From Candidatus Sulfotelmatobacter sp. (GTDB taxonomy: Bacteria; Acidobacteriota; Terriglobia; Terriglobales; Acidobacteriaceae): 64,000 nt of DNA. The DNA is taken from positions 186,001-250,000 of the forward strand of contig DASYBM010000011.1 in the NCBI GenBank assembly GCA_036500765.1, written 5' to 3'. The position numbers were made by a program, and so were the translations under genes. The notes under the pieces were generated by a model. It was not told the DNA's origin and ran no database searches. It saw only the letters and a list, made by a program, of their open reading frames with translations. Positions 29,346 to 38,610 of this stretch are shown piece after piece. Position 1 is the first letter of the stretch; the number at the start of each line of letters is the position of its first letter.

Positions 29346-31094
29346 TCAGGGCAACAGAGTTGCTGCGAGCACAAGAACATCCGCATTATTCGGCAACGTG
29401 ATGCTCTCCAAGGTCTTCGTCGCATTCAACGGAAACTGGTACTCATACAGGTTGAACGTGCGATTGTCTTTGGTGCCATTGTCGAAATTGCGATAAGCCA
29501 TGGCGACGGCTTCCGATTCGCCCTTGTATTTTTGCGGGGTATACCAGTCGCTGAAGCTTTGAACAAATTTTGAGCTGGTTCCGTCGGTGTAGTTCACGGT
29601 GAAAGTTTGGGATGCCTGGTTGCCCTCAATAGCAGTCCCAAAGATCCTTAGTGCGGAATACCGGCCTTGCGTCAGCGAAATCGATTGGCCGCCGCAACGG
29701 ACTGCGTCTGGGACATTCGCGGCTCCGAAGTTGAAGAGTATCCCGTTAAACACTCGGGACGCGGTGAGCAGGTTCGCGGAATAGGAATAGCCTTGGCCAT
29801 CGAGACCGCCGGTGGTATAGCTCGAACCGTCCGCGTAGATTCCATTTACCGCAAAATCTGCGGACAGATTTACAGGCGTGCCCATTCCAGTCTTACCCAA
29901 TGCTGCACTTACCGCCAGAGTGAGAGTCAAGGTTTCAGTGATGGTGCCAGACGTGCCGGTTACGGTGACAGACGTGAAACCGGTGGCGCCAGAGGCGCTG
30001 GCCTTAAACACTATTCTTCGGTTGTTCCCTGTTCCCTGGATTGAAGCCTGGACTCCTTTCGGAAGAGTCGAGAGAGTGAGAGTTACCGCGCCGTTAAAGC
30101 CGCCGATGTCCTTGATGGTGATCGCGGCGTTGGCCGATGAATTCTGGTTCAGGAAAACGCTGCTCGGTCCCGAGAGTGTAAAGCCAGTGCTGCTCACGGC
30201 GGTATTGATCGCGCTGGCGTATTGCGCGGCCTTGCCGGTGCCGACGAAGTCGTCGTAGAGCCACATGAATCCGCCGGTGATGCCACATTGATTGTGCCAG
30301 CCAGTCATAATGCTCTGGACCTGGCTGGGCGTGTCGTCCGCATCCCAGAGACCCGGAAAGACGGGAACCGCACCGAAATTCCATCCCACGCAGGGATTGT
30401 TTCCGCTGCCACCGGCATAGGCTTGCAAGTGCACGCCGTCGGCGGTGCCTGGTAGCTGGCTGTTGATCTGCGAAACCACATTCGTCCAGTAACTGCTGTC
30501 GTCGAAGGCGTCGGGCAGGACGTGATAGCCCAGTTGGCCGAGCATCACGCCAAATGAAATCGTGGTAGAAGAATTAAAGCTGTTCTCGTCGTCGAAATCA
30601 ATGGCATCCAGTGCGGGAATGGCGGCTTTCAGGGCCGCGAAGTCTTTATAAAGGATGCTGGTCGGGCCCGTGCCTTGAGAATTGACCAGGGCGGTGATGT
30701 CTTCCCAATCGCCGTAGTTGGAAGAACCAATGCTGAACGTGACCCGCTTTACAGTGCCCTGTTTCAACTGCGCCATGTCCGAGGCAAAGTTGGGATAGTA
30801 CTGATTGCCGACATATACTCCGCCGGAGGTTAAGGGAAACTCTCCGTTGAAATTCAAGTCGCCGGTGCTGCTGACCTCGACACTCCAGACGATGGCTTCG
30901 GTGAAGCCGGAATTCTCGATTTCGGTGATGTTGTTGGCCGCATTCTTATAGAACGGGCCACCGCCGAAGATGCCGGTGTATCCGGTCTGAGCCGACGTTG
31001 GAATGCAGAATGTCGTCACCAGGAAGATGAAGAGAAAGATTGCAGCGCCGAGCGGGGCGGCCGGACGGGAAGAGTATAGAAACCGGATTCTCAT
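29346..31094 (-). CDS. secreted GH18-like glycosidase with C-terminal adhesive-type domains
   Basis: A 582-residue exported protein. The signal peptide (IFLFIFLVTTFCIPTSAQ) is cleaved near 36. Residues 40-300 resemble a family 18 barrel: LDAIDFDDE at 162-170 fits the catalytic pattern DxxDxDxE with E170 as the expected acid, and GGFMWLYDD resembles the terminal strand. Residues about 310-395 form an Ig/cadherin-like beta-domain with FTLSGPSSVFLNQNSS. The last 180 residues are another beta-rich module. GH18 enzymes cut beta-1,4 GlcNAc bonds; here a role in trimming the locus's polymer or chitin-like substrates is inference. The gene is convergent with the polysaccharide locus. Confidence 0.72.
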   Translation of the reverse strand: MRIRFLYSSRPAAPLGAAIFLFIFLVTTFCIPTSAQTGYTGIFGGGPFYKNAANNITEIENSGFTEAIVWSVEVSSTGDLNFNGEFPLTSGGVYVGNQYYPNFASDMAQLKQGTVKRVTFSIGSSNYGDWEDITALVNSQGTGPTSILYKDFAALKAAIPALDAIDFDDENSFNSSTTISFGVMLGQLGYHVLPDAFDDSSYWTNVVSQINSQLPGTADGVHLQAYAGGSGNNPCVGWNFGAVPVFPGLWDADDTPSQVQSIMTGWHNQCGITGGFMWLYDDFVGTGKAAQYASAINTAVSSTGFTLSGPSSVFLNQNSSANAAITIKDIGGFNGAVTLTLSTLPKGVQASIQGTGNNRRIVFKASASGATGFTSVTVTGTSGTITETLTLTLAVSAALGKTGMGTPVNLSADFAVNGIYADGSSYTTGGLDGQGYSYSANLLTASRVFNGILFNFGAANVPDAVRCGGQSISLTQGRYSALRIFGTAIEGNQASQTFTVNYTDGTSSKFVQSFSDWYTPQKYKGESEAVAMAYRNFDNGTKDNRTFNLYEYQFPLNATKTLESITLPNNADVLVLAATLLP

Positions 31095-31273
31095 AGGAGC
31101 CTCACCTAATCTGCTGAGTCAACGCTGGATAAGGCTCCCGCCGCAATGGGCGCGACCCTTCGCCTTTTGACAGCGTTAAAACCCTACCTGTCTCCTCACT
31201 ATTTTGTCTATCCCTCGAAAGTTTTTTCGTCTTGGGGCCGTACCGCTTCGCGACGTTGTAGGAGAATGAAGGC

Positions 31274-31654
31274 ATGACTGGGGTGAGGATGGATGTCTGG
31301 CTGTGGGCAGCGAGATTTTTTAAGACGCGGCCCTTGGCGAAGCGGGCCTGCGAACTGGGCAGAATACTTTCCAATGGGCAACCGGCTAAAGCGGCGCGCG
31401 AAGTGCGGGTGGGAGACCGATTGCGCGTGAGTAATGAGGGCGGAGATTTTCAAATTGAAGTCCTAGCGCTCAGTGAAGCTCGGGGGTCGGCGGCGGTGGC
31501 GCGGACACTCTATCGCGAAAGCGAGGAGGGCCGGGAACTGCGGCAGAAGGTTGCGGCAGAGCGGAAGGCGATGCGGGAGTTCGAATTGCTGCCGTCGGGG
31601 CGGCCATCGAAGCGGGACCGCGCGCATATCATTCGGTTCCGCGGGCGGTCATAG
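31274..31654 (+). CDS. hslR: S4 domain RNA-binding protein, HslR-like (Hsp15)
   Basis: A 126-residue protein matching heat shock protein 15, which binds stalled 50S subunits carrying peptidyl-tRNA. The S4 domain begins at once: MDVWLWAARFFKTRPLAKRACELGRILSNG, followed by RVGDRLRVS. The C-terminus has the family's basic tail with GRPSKRDRAHIIRF. Either the ATG at 31274 or that at 31289 could serve as start. It stands alone between minus-strand genes. Confidence 0.88.
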   Translation: MTGVRMDVWLWAARFFKTRPLAKRACELGRILSNGQPAKAAREVRVGDRLRVSNEGGDFQIEVLALSEARGSAAVARTLYRESEEGRELRQKVAAERKAMREFELLPSGRPSKRDRAHIIRFRGRS

Positions 31655-31736
31655 GGCAAAACCACCGAGGGCCCCGAAGGCACAGGGAGATCACGCAACC
31701 GATCCCAGATGCTTCCGGCAGAGAAATATTTCAGAC

Positions 31737-33137
31737 TCAGGCAGCCGCGAGTGTCTCACGCGCTTCTATCAGCATTCGCATGCCATATTTTGGCCGCAGC
31801 GTGATGAGCGGCTCGGGTTCTACCCGGTGTCCGGGAACCAGCGTCAATTTCCATTTCTGTGCCAGGGTCGCGAGCAGGAGTACCCCTTCCATCCAGGCAA
31901 ACGATTCACCGATGCATTGGCGAACTCCGGCGCCGAAGGGAAAATAGGTCAGCTTGGTTCGGCGCGATCGGGCGTCAGGCGTGAAGCGTTCGGGATCGAA
32001 GCGAAGAGGATCGGGAAAGAAGCGGCCGTCGCGGTGACTGATGAACTGGCTCATCAGCACGGTCGTCTTGGCGGGCAGGAAAAAATCTCCTAACTGAAAA
32101 TCGTTGCGCGCGTAGCGGCCCATGGCCCACGCGGGCGGATAGAGGCGCATCGATTCGGCCAGAACCATTTCCACATACCGCAGACGAGGGACATCATCGA
32201 AAGTGGGCAGCCGGCCTTGGAGTTCGCGATCGATTTCCTGGTGGAAGCGGTGCTCGCACTCTGGATTCTGCGAGAGCAGATACCAGGTCCAGGAAAGTGC
32301 GTTAGCAACTGTTTCGTAACCCGCGAGAAAGATTGTGATGACCTGATCGCGCAGCGACTTCTCCGCGCTGGGACTTTGATCGGGCGAAGAGGCGAGCATG
32401 AGATCGAGCAGGCTGCCGTCATGAAAGCCGCTCCGGCGGCGCGCGGCGATCATCCGGTAGACGACAGCGTCGATCCGCTTACGTGCACGCACAAATGCAG
32501 CCAGGCCCGGCGGCCGCAGGTGCACCAGCCATTCCGCAGCCGGCAGCATGACCAGAAAATTGTAGAGACCCATGATGCGGTTGATGGCGCTGGCCAGTTC
32601 GTCGGCCTCGTCGCCGGCTTCCCGATGAAGATCGGTGGCGAAGAGGGTTTGTGCGATCACGTTGAGCGTGAGATGCATCATGTCGGTGGCGATGTCGCGT
32701 TGTTCGCCGGGACGCCAGCGATCGCGCAGATTGGCGGCTTCGCGGACCATCACGTCGGCGTATGCCGGAATGCGCTGGCGATGAAACGCGGACTGCGCGA
32801 CCTGCCGCTGCGCGCGATGTTGCGCGCCTTCGCTGGTAATCATGCCTGCGCCGAGCAACATTTTGGTGCGCCGTACGGTGCGTTCTTTGATGAAGTTGTC
32901 GTTCTGCACCACGAGCACTTCGCGAATGTAGTCCGGATGATTCAGGAAGACAATGTGATGCCAGCCGATTTTGTAATGCGCGATGTCACCGTAGTCTTGC
33001 GCCAGTTTTTGGAAAAGGAAGATCGGATTCGCCGGACGCAATCGGCGGAGGGCGAACCAGAGCAGGTTGCGCTGGAAGCCGGGCGGAAAGCGGTAGCCGA
33101 TGGGAACCCGCACATCGTTGCTGGCCGCAGTCGCCAT
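31737..33137 (-). CDS. cytochrome P450
   Basis: A 466-residue haem-thiolate monooxygenase. All signature elements are present: the I-helix oxygen-binding AGYETVA, the K-helix ESMR, the FDPERF region, and the haem loop FPFGAGVRQCIGESFA with the axial Cys near 408. No membrane anchor is seen, so it is a soluble enzyme needing separate redox partners, none of which is adjacent. The overall pattern (GAGMITSEGAQHRAQRQ, LFATDL) resembles CYP102/CYP4-like bacterial enzymes that act on fatty acids or terpenoids. Substrate unknown. Confidence 0.95.
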   Translation of the reverse strand: MATAASNDVRVPIGYRFPPGFQRNLLWFALRRLRPANPIFLFQKLAQDYGDIAHYKIGWHHIVFLNHPDYIREVLVVQNDNFIKERTVRRTKMLLGAGMITSEGAQHRAQRQVAQSAFHRQRIPAYADVMVREAANLRDRWRPGEQRDIATDMMHLTLNVIAQTLFATDLHREAGDEADELASAINRIMGLYNFLVMLPAAEWLVHLRPPGLAAFVRARKRIDAVVYRMIAARRRSGFHDGSLLDLMLASSPDQSPSAEKSLRDQVITIFLAGYETVANALSWTWYLLSQNPECEHRFHQEIDRELQGRLPTFDDVPRLRYVEMVLAESMRLYPPAWAMGRYARNDFQLGDFFLPAKTTVLMSQFISHRDGRFFPDPLRFDPERFTPDARSRRTKLTYFPFGAGVRQCIGESFAWMEGVLLLATLAQKWKLTLVPGHRVEPEPLITLRPKYGMRMLIEARETLAAA

Positions 33138-33307
33138 TTGGTTAGTTTACTTTGTTTTGCGGAGGGCGGGGGCTGTGGAGTACCGGATGCTCTCGTCCAG
33201 GTTGTACGGGGAGAACGTCGGAGTGGATAACGGCTTTCCACTCGAACGATGTGGCCGCACGCGTCGCTTCGCTCCGCGGGGCGGATGAGGCGTCCGCCCC
33301 CTCGAGC

Positions 33308-33859
33308 CTATCGTACCGACGGAGGCGATTTCTGCAACTGGTCCAGTTCGGTCAGAACTTCGGCGCTGTGGTGGATGGGATCGACACTGGTATAGGACTT
33401 CGCGATTTTGCCGTTCGGATCAATCAAGAACGTGTGACGAGCGGCGAACTTCACTACGCCGAAATTGGTGAGCGATCCGTAGGCGTCGGTCACTTTGTGG
33501 TCAGTGTCTGAGAGCAATTTGAAGTTCAGGCCTTCTTTGGCGCAAAACTTTTTGTGCGAATCGACGCTGTCGAGGCTCACGCCCAGCACGGCCGCATTAC
33601 GCTCGGCAAACTTGGGTTGATCGACCTGAAAATTATGTGCTTCGCGGGAGCAGCCGGGAGTTTGATCTTTAGGATAGAAGTAAAGGACGACCCACTTCCC
33701 ACGATAGCTTTTGAGGCTGACAGGAGCAGACTCCTGAGAAAGCAGGGTGAAATCGGGAGCGCTGCTTCCTTCTGAGGGGGGCGCCGAACGCGACAGGAGG
33801 CGGGGGACGAGTACGACCAGCACCACCACTACTATGAGCAGCAGCACGATCCGTAACAT
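33308..33859 (-). CDS. membrane-anchored peroxiredoxin of the Bcp/PrxQ type
   Basis: Reduces peroxides through a reactive Cys. The 183-residue chain starts with a hydrophobic helix (IVLLLIVVVVLVVLVP), so it is probably tethered with the catalytic domain outside the cytoplasm. The catalytic loop is YFYPKDQTPGCSREAH with C70. The resolving Cys of standard Bcp, five residues later, is replaced by His; a second Cys is present at 106 (KKFCAKEG). GGAGG lies six bases before the ATG. It starts 34 bases after the rpsA stop and may be co-transcribed with it. Confidence 0.9.
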   Translation of the reverse strand: MLRIVLLLIVVVVLVVLVPRLLSRSAPPSEGSSAPDFTLLSQESAPVSLKSYRGKWVVLYFYPKDQTPGCSREAHNFQVDQPKFAERNAAVLGVSLDSVDSHKKFCAKEGLNFKLLSDTDHKVTDAYGSLTNFGVVKFAARHTFLIDPNGKIAKSYTSVDPIHHSAEVLTELDQLQKSPPSVR

Positions 33860-33892
33860 GGAATCCTCCGCTCGCTAGAGTCCAGACACTTG

Positions 33893-35584
33893 CTATGCGA
33901 ACTCCAACTCAATCTTCTTCGTGGCGCGATCGAGCTTCACGATTCGAAAACTGCGAACCTGTCCGGTGCGCACGGGTTCGGCCTTGGCGGCAGCGCCAGA
34001 GCCGCTTTTCCAGCGTGCTTGCAGCATGGAAGTCAGCGAAGAAAGATCGGCTTTGGATTCTTTCGGCGCTGCTTCCTTGGCCTGGGTTGCGGCTGTGTTG
34101 CAGTTGGCGTGGATTCCTTCGCCGAGTTCCACGCGTGCTTGATCGGCGGAATCATCGGTTTGCATGAGCCGGCCCGTGACCACATCGCCTTCGTTGTGCT
34201 CGGCGAGGTATTCGTCGAGGCCAGTCGGGACTAGTTGCTTCATGCCCAACCGCATCTGCCGTTTTTCCAGGTCGATGGCGATCACTTGGGCCTTGACGAT
34301 TTGCCCCACGCGAAGCACGTCCGCCGGCTGGTTGATTCGTTTTTCGGCGGTGATGTCGCTGACGTGAACCATACCTTCAATTCCCTCCGAAAGTTGCACG
34401 AAAGCGCCGAACTTGGTGAGGCTGGTCACCGGTCCCTCGACTGCCGAACCGATTTGGAAACGTTGCGCAATATCGGTCCACGGGTCGCCCAGCGCCTGCT
34501 TAAGTCCCAGAGAAATACGGTGCTCGACGGCATTGACTTGCAGAATGATCGCCTCGACGATCTCGCCGGGCTTTACGACGTCGCTGGCTTTCCGAATCTT
34601 GCCCTTGGACCACGACATCTCGGAAATATGAATCAGGCCCTCGATGCCGGGCTCGAGTTCGACGAATGCTCCGAATTCCATGAGGCGCGTCACAGTGCCG
34701 CGCACGCGGTCGCCGGGCTTGAATTTCGTGGAGACTGCCTCCCAGGGATGCGGTTGCAGTTGCTTCAGACCAACTGAAATGCGGCGCTTATCGCCTTCGG
34801 ATGCGACTTTGAGCACTTTCGCTTCGAGTGGTTGCCCCACTGTGAGCACGTCAGCCGGTTTGTTGACACGCCCCCAGGCGATGTCGCTCACGTGCAGCAG
34901 CGCGTCCACGCCGCCGAGATCGACGAATGCGCCGTAGTCGGTAAGGCTGCGCACGGTGCCGCTGACCACTTCCCCTTCTTTGATCTGCGAGTAGAACTTG
35001 TCCTTTGCTGAACGTTCTTCTTCCTCGGCAACGGCGCGGCGATCCACGACGACGTCTTCATCGGTCACGTCGAGCTTGATGATGCGGCAGCGGATTTCCT
35101 GGCCGACCAACTTTTCCATCTCGGCGGCATCGCGAACTCCGCTACGCGAAGCGGGCATGAAGGCGCGCACGCCTACGTCTACGCTGAAGCCGCCTTTGAT
35201 GAGGCCCGTGACGGTGCCGAAAATCGTGGCTTTCTCGGCGAAAGATTTTTCGAGGCCGGTCCAATCCATGGGGCGCTCGACTTTGAAGCGCGAAAGTTCG
35301 TAGTAGCCATCCAGATCGCGGCCCTTCACCGTGACCAGGGCCTTGTCGCCGGGCTTCAGCGTTTCTCCTTGCAGCGCGGTCAGCGGCAGAATGCCTTCCG
35401 ATTTGTATCCAATGTCAAAGAAGACCGACTCGGCGTTGACGGCGATCACTGTGGCCTGAAGTTGCCGGCTACCGTCGGTTTTGCGCGAACTGCTCTTCTG
35501 ATACTGCGAGAGGATGTCGCCGAAATTTTCTGTGTTTTCGGGGACGGGTTGGGTTTCTGGATTGGGCGTCACTGGATCAGACAT
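33893..35584 (-). CDS. rpsA: 30S ribosomal protein S1
   Basis: A 563-residue protein with six S1 RNA-binding repeats. It brings mRNA to the 30S subunit. Clear repeats start at VSGTVRSLTDYGAFVDLGGVD, VRGTVTRLMEFGAFVEL and VEGPVTSLTKFGAFVQL, each followed by a GLIHISEMSW-type strand. The first two repeats are degenerate as usual in S1 proteins. Length matches the family (about 550). The Gln/Asn-rich N-terminus and short C-terminal extension are lineage-specific. No clear ribosome-binding site precedes the ATG, which is also usual for S1 genes. Confidence 0.97.
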   Translation of the reverse strand: MSDPVTPNPETQPVPENTENFGDILSQYQKSSSRKTDGSRQLQATVIAVNAESVFFDIGYKSEGILPLTALQGETLKPGDKALVTVKGRDLDGYYELSRFKVERPMDWTGLEKSFAEKATIFGTVTGLIKGGFSVDVGVRAFMPASRSGVRDAAEMEKLVGQEIRCRIIKLDVTDEDVVVDRRAVAEEEERSAKDKFYSQIKEGEVVSGTVRSLTDYGAFVDLGGVDALLHVSDIAWGRVNKPADVLTVGQPLEAKVLKVASEGDKRRISVGLKQLQPHPWEAVSTKFKPGDRVRGTVTRLMEFGAFVELEPGIEGLIHISEMSWSKGKIRKASDVVKPGEIVEAIILQVNAVEHRISLGLKQALGDPWTDIAQRFQIGSAVEGPVTSLTKFGAFVQLSEGIEGMVHVSDITAEKRINQPADVLRVGQIVKAQVIAIDLEKRQMRLGMKQLVPTGLDEYLAEHNEGDVVTGRLMQTDDSADQARVELGEGIHANCNTAATQAKEAAPKESKADLSSLTSMLQARWKSGSGAAAKAEPVRTGQVRSFRIVKLDRATKKIELEFA

Positions 35585-35772
35585 GAAAGGTTGCAGCCCT
35601 CGTCGCGGGATAGGAATTACTTAGGATAACACTGCGGAAGTGCAGTGCGCCTTGGTACTCCGGATGTTCTTTGCAAGCTTGCGATTTCTTGGCGAATTTT
35701 GCGGTTAAAGCTTTTGATCGCAAGTTCGCGAAAAAACGCCGCTAAGAACGCGAAGGAGAGCTCTCCCTAGAT

Positions 35773-36477
35773 TTAATGCGAACCCCATTGTGGATCGTCT
35801 TCTGGCCTGACGATTTGGCCGTCGCGCATGTGGATGATGCGGTTTCCGTACTTCGCGGCTTCTGGGTTATGCGTAATCATCAGCACGGTCTGACCTAGTT
35901 CCTGGTTCGACAGGCGCAACATCCCCAGCACGATGTCGGAATTCTTGGAATCAAGATTGCCCGTGGGTTCGTCAGCCAGTACGATGGCGGGCCGGTTGAT
36001 GAGGGCGCGCGCCAGGGCCACGCGCTGCTGCTCGCCGCCGGAGAGTTCTGACGGGCGGTGCCCCAGGCGCTTGGTCAGACCCAGCAGGTCGGTGATGCGG
36101 TTGAAGTGCCCGGGGTCTGCGTTACCGTTGCCGGAGATTTCCTGCGCAACCTCAATGTTGGAACGGGCGTCGAGGGTGGGCAGCAGATTGAATTTCTGAA
36201 AGACGAAGCCGATCTTGCGCTTCCGCATACGGGTTCGTTCGGCGTCGGAAAGTTTGGCGAGATCGTCGCCATCGAGCACGACGCTGCCGCCGTCAGCGCG
36301 GGTGAGTCCGCCTAATAAATAAAAAAGCGTTGATTTTCCGCTGCCCGAGGGACCGACTACGCTGACGAACTCGCCCTTCTGGATGCTGAAGGAAATGCCG
36401 CGCAGGGCTTCGACCTCAATTTTGCCCACGTGATAGGTCTTGCGCAGGTCTTTCGCTTCAATGAATGCGGGGCTCAT
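35773..36477 (-). CDS. orphan ABC transporter ATP-binding protein (LolD/MacB type)
   Basis: A 234-residue ATPase: Walker A GPSGSGKST, Q-loop FVFQKFNLLP, signature LSGGEQQRVALARAL, Walker B IVLADEPTGNLD and a switch His in MITHN. These match the MacB/LolD/FtsE group that works with FtsX-like permeases. The ATG at 36477 is preferred to the upstream frame because residues before it have no family likeness. No permease is adjacent, so its partner must lie elsewhere. Confidence 0.9.
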   Translation of the reverse strand: MSPAFIEAKDLRKTYHVGKIEVEALRGISFSIQKGEFVSVVGPSGSGKSTLFYLLGGLTRADGGSVVLDGDDLAKLSDAERTRMRKRKIGFVFQKFNLLPTLDARSNIEVAQEISGNGNADPGHFNRITDLLGLTKRLGHRPSELSGGEQQRVALARALINRPAIVLADEPTGNLDSKNSDIVLGMLRLSNQELGQTVLMITHNPEAAKYGNRIIHMRDGQIVRPEDDPQWGSH

Positions 36478-36665
36478 GCCTGATAAGAATCTTACACGAT
36501 GGGCATTCTTGGTAGCGCTGGCGTCCCGCCGGCTCGCGAGAGCGTACTCAAACCCTGTCAGGGGATCCGGTGCTCGGCTGGTGTGGGGGCGCGGCATCCC
36601 CACGACAGCCGCCGAGACGGCGGCGCTACGATTTGCCTAGCTGAATAAATAAAGGAGTTCGAAGT

Positions 36666-37088
36666 TCAGGCTGCGCCGATTTGGTTGGGAATTGGGTTGG
36701 GCCGTTGCTGCATGCGTTTGGGGCCGCGCTTGCGCACCAGCAATAGCCGAATGCGTTCCAGCAGGTCGACGGGCGCGTACATGCCCTTAGTGAGAAAAAC
36801 GTCGGCCTGCGAGTCGTGATCGTAGATGCGGACTTTGCTGGAGATAAGAATCGCAGGCGTGTTCGGCGAGAGATCTTTGATCTGGGCGATCAGTTGAGGG
36901 CCATCGAGACCAGGCATCGCCATATCGGCAATCACCAGGTCGACACCGCCTTGTTGGAAACGCGTTAGAGCATCTTCTCCGCGCGAGAAACTTGCCACGC
37001 GGTAGCCGCGGGTTTCCAGCATGATTTTGCGGTGGGAAAGCGACTGTTCGTTGTCATCGACACACAAGATCGTGCGCTTGGGTTTCAT
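36666..37088 (-). CDS. single-domain response regulator
   Basis: About 140 residues forming one receiver domain: TILCVDDNEQS supplies the acidic pair, VDLVIADMAMPGLDG contains the phosphorylatable Asp, and ILISSKV and the lysine in FLTKGM complete the active site. There is no output domain, so it may act through protein contacts. The ATG at 37088 is preferred to the one at 37106 since AAGG sits five bases upstream. No kinase gene is adjacent. Confidence 0.88.
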   Translation of the reverse strand: MKPKRTILCVDDNEQSLSHRKIMLETRGYRVASFSRGEDALTRFQQGGVDLVIADMAMPGLDGPQLIAQIKDLSPNTPAILISSKVRIYDHDSQADVFLTKGMYAPVDLLERIRLLLVRKRGPKRMQQRPNPIPNQIGAA

Positions 37089-37299
37089 CAGCCTTTCGCA
37101 GTCCATTGGCGCGATGGAAACGGCGAGTCGCGAAAACCAACAGAAGCTTTTCTCAATATGAAGAATGTCAGAGCGAGATGAATGCTAACGGGAAGCCGGC
37201 GCGCTGTAAAGTGCCGCCGATGCTAATGGGACGTTCTAGCTATTGATTATTGTGGAGTGGGTTTCGTGTCTGTGTTTGCGGCAGCTTGCGCAACTTGGA

Positions 37300-38205
37300 T
37301 TAGAGGAAAAATTCGGCGCGCATGACCTCAACGGCGTTGCCGCCGACGCGAACGTTAACTACCCGGTTATCGTGTCGCTTTTCGTGAATGGACGAGCGCA
37401 CAAAAATACGGCTCGGACGCAGCATCTCAATGCCCTGCTCGATCAGGACGCGCTCATCCGGTTGGGCGACTTCGTGCCTTACCATCCACGCGGCGGCGCA
37501 ACCTGCAGCCGACCCGGTGGCCGCATCTTCGCCGTTGTAGAACAGCATGCGAGCATGCAAACGGGCTGCCGGATCGACGATTTCGCGAGACACGAAGTAA
37601 AAGAATTTTCCGCCGGTTCTTTTCAGATACTCGCTGCCGCGATTCAGGTCGACCCGCAAGTTCTGTAGGACAGCCAGGGATTTCAGAGGAACAATCGTAT
37701 AGGCGATTCCCGTCGAGACAGTTTCGATGGGGAGCGCGGGATCGAAATCTTTCACGTCTAGTCCCGTCGCATGGGCAACTACCTCATGATCGTGCTGCAT
37801 GCCGAACACAGGATCGATCTGCGTCATTTCTCCGAAGATTGGCTCACCCGGCGAATCTTCGAAGCGGACGGGAACCTTGCCTACGTTCAACTCGAGCACG
37901 ATCTCTTTCCCGCCGGATTCTGCGCGCAGCGCAAACGCCGTTCCCAGCGTGGGATGGCCAGCGAAGGGTAACTCTTCCTGTACAGTAAAAATTCTTACGC
38001 GCAAGCCCCGCTCACGCTCGGTTGCAGCGTCGCGTGGAAAAATAAATGTCGTTTCCGAAAGATTCATCTCCTTGGCGATCGACTGCATCTCCGAGTCGCT
38101 CAGTCCTCGGGCGTCAGAAAAGACGGCGAGGGAATTGCCTTCGAGCGCTCGCGAAGTAAAAACATCCCATTGCGCCATGGCCAGACGCCGCCACGATTTA
38201 GGCAT
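37300..38205 (-). CDS. PhzF family epimerase/isomerase-like protein
   Basis: A 301-residue protein of the PhzF/DapF-like fold. It shows VFTSRALEGNSLAVF at the N-terminus, the catalytic Glu in NLSETTF (residue 51), LPFAGHPTLGTA, and the second-half motif GEDAATGSAAGCAAAW. PhzF itself isomerises a phenazine precursor, but no other phenazine genes are here, and most relatives have unknown substrates. The ATG at 38205 has GGAGAG upstream; the next in-frame ATG at 38178 is possible. Confidence 0.9.
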   Translation of the reverse strand: MPKSWRRLAMAQWDVFTSRALEGNSLAVFSDARGLSDSEMQSIAKEMNLSETTFIFPRDAATERERGLRVRIFTVQEELPFAGHPTLGTAFALRAESGGKEIVLELNVGKVPVRFEDSPGEPIFGEMTQIDPVFGMQHDHEVVAHATGLDVKDFDPALPIETVSTGIAYTIVPLKSLAVLQNLRVDLNRGSEYLKRTGGKFFYFVSREIVDPAARLHARMLFYNGEDAATGSAAGCAAAWMVRHEVAQPDERVLIEQGIEMLRPSRIFVRSSIHEKRHDNRVVNVRVGGNAVEVMRAEFFL

Positions 38206-38610
38206 GAACTCTCCAGGAATTTCGATGTCTTCGCTGTCAAAGAAACGATGCGAGGCCTGTGGCTGGCGATGCAGAAAAGTTCAAAGAGGAGGAACTTCGC
38301 ACCTATGGGGCGTTTGACACCCATTCTCAGCGCTTCTATCCTAGCTAACATGATTCTGCGTACTCTCCATTCCGTCGAATGCGCGATGTATTGTTGTCGT
38401 CTGTCGCCGGCGTGTGGATAGGGAATCAGCGAGATTCTTCCCAGCCCACCCGGTCAAAAACGGGTGGGTTTATTCTTATCCGCTTTGCCAAGTCTCAAAA
38501 TCCGGGAAGGCCGATTCGAATCCTGTGCGAGTCGAAAATCATCATTTGAAATAACCTTTGAAAATCGTCTTCACGAACTAACTTCACGAGTTAAAAGAAG
38601 GAGATCATCA
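38206..38610. other. intergenic region upstream of the 1-Cys peroxiredoxin
   Basis: No convincing gene. The stretch holds a terminator-like hairpin (38445-38475) and should include the promoters of the divergent PhzF-family and peroxiredoxin genes; I could not assign boxes with confidence. Confidence 0.5.
38445..38475 (+). terminator. rho-independent terminator-like hairpin in front of the peroxiredoxin
   Basis: CCCACCCG (38445-38452) pairs perfectly with CGGGTGGG (38461-38468) across an A-rich 8-base loop and is followed by TTTATTCTT. No plus-strand gene ends upstream of it, so it either terminates an unannotated small transcript or acts as a leader attenuator 136 bases before the peroxiredoxin ATG. 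Confidence 0.6.

Noticed and set aside
35660-35760. Dyad-rich sequence upstream of rpsA as a leader autoregulatory site
   Set aside because: It lies upstream of the rpsA start on the far side, and looks like a common dispersed motif (CGCCGCTAAGAACGCGAAGG); evidence is too thin for a regulatory call.
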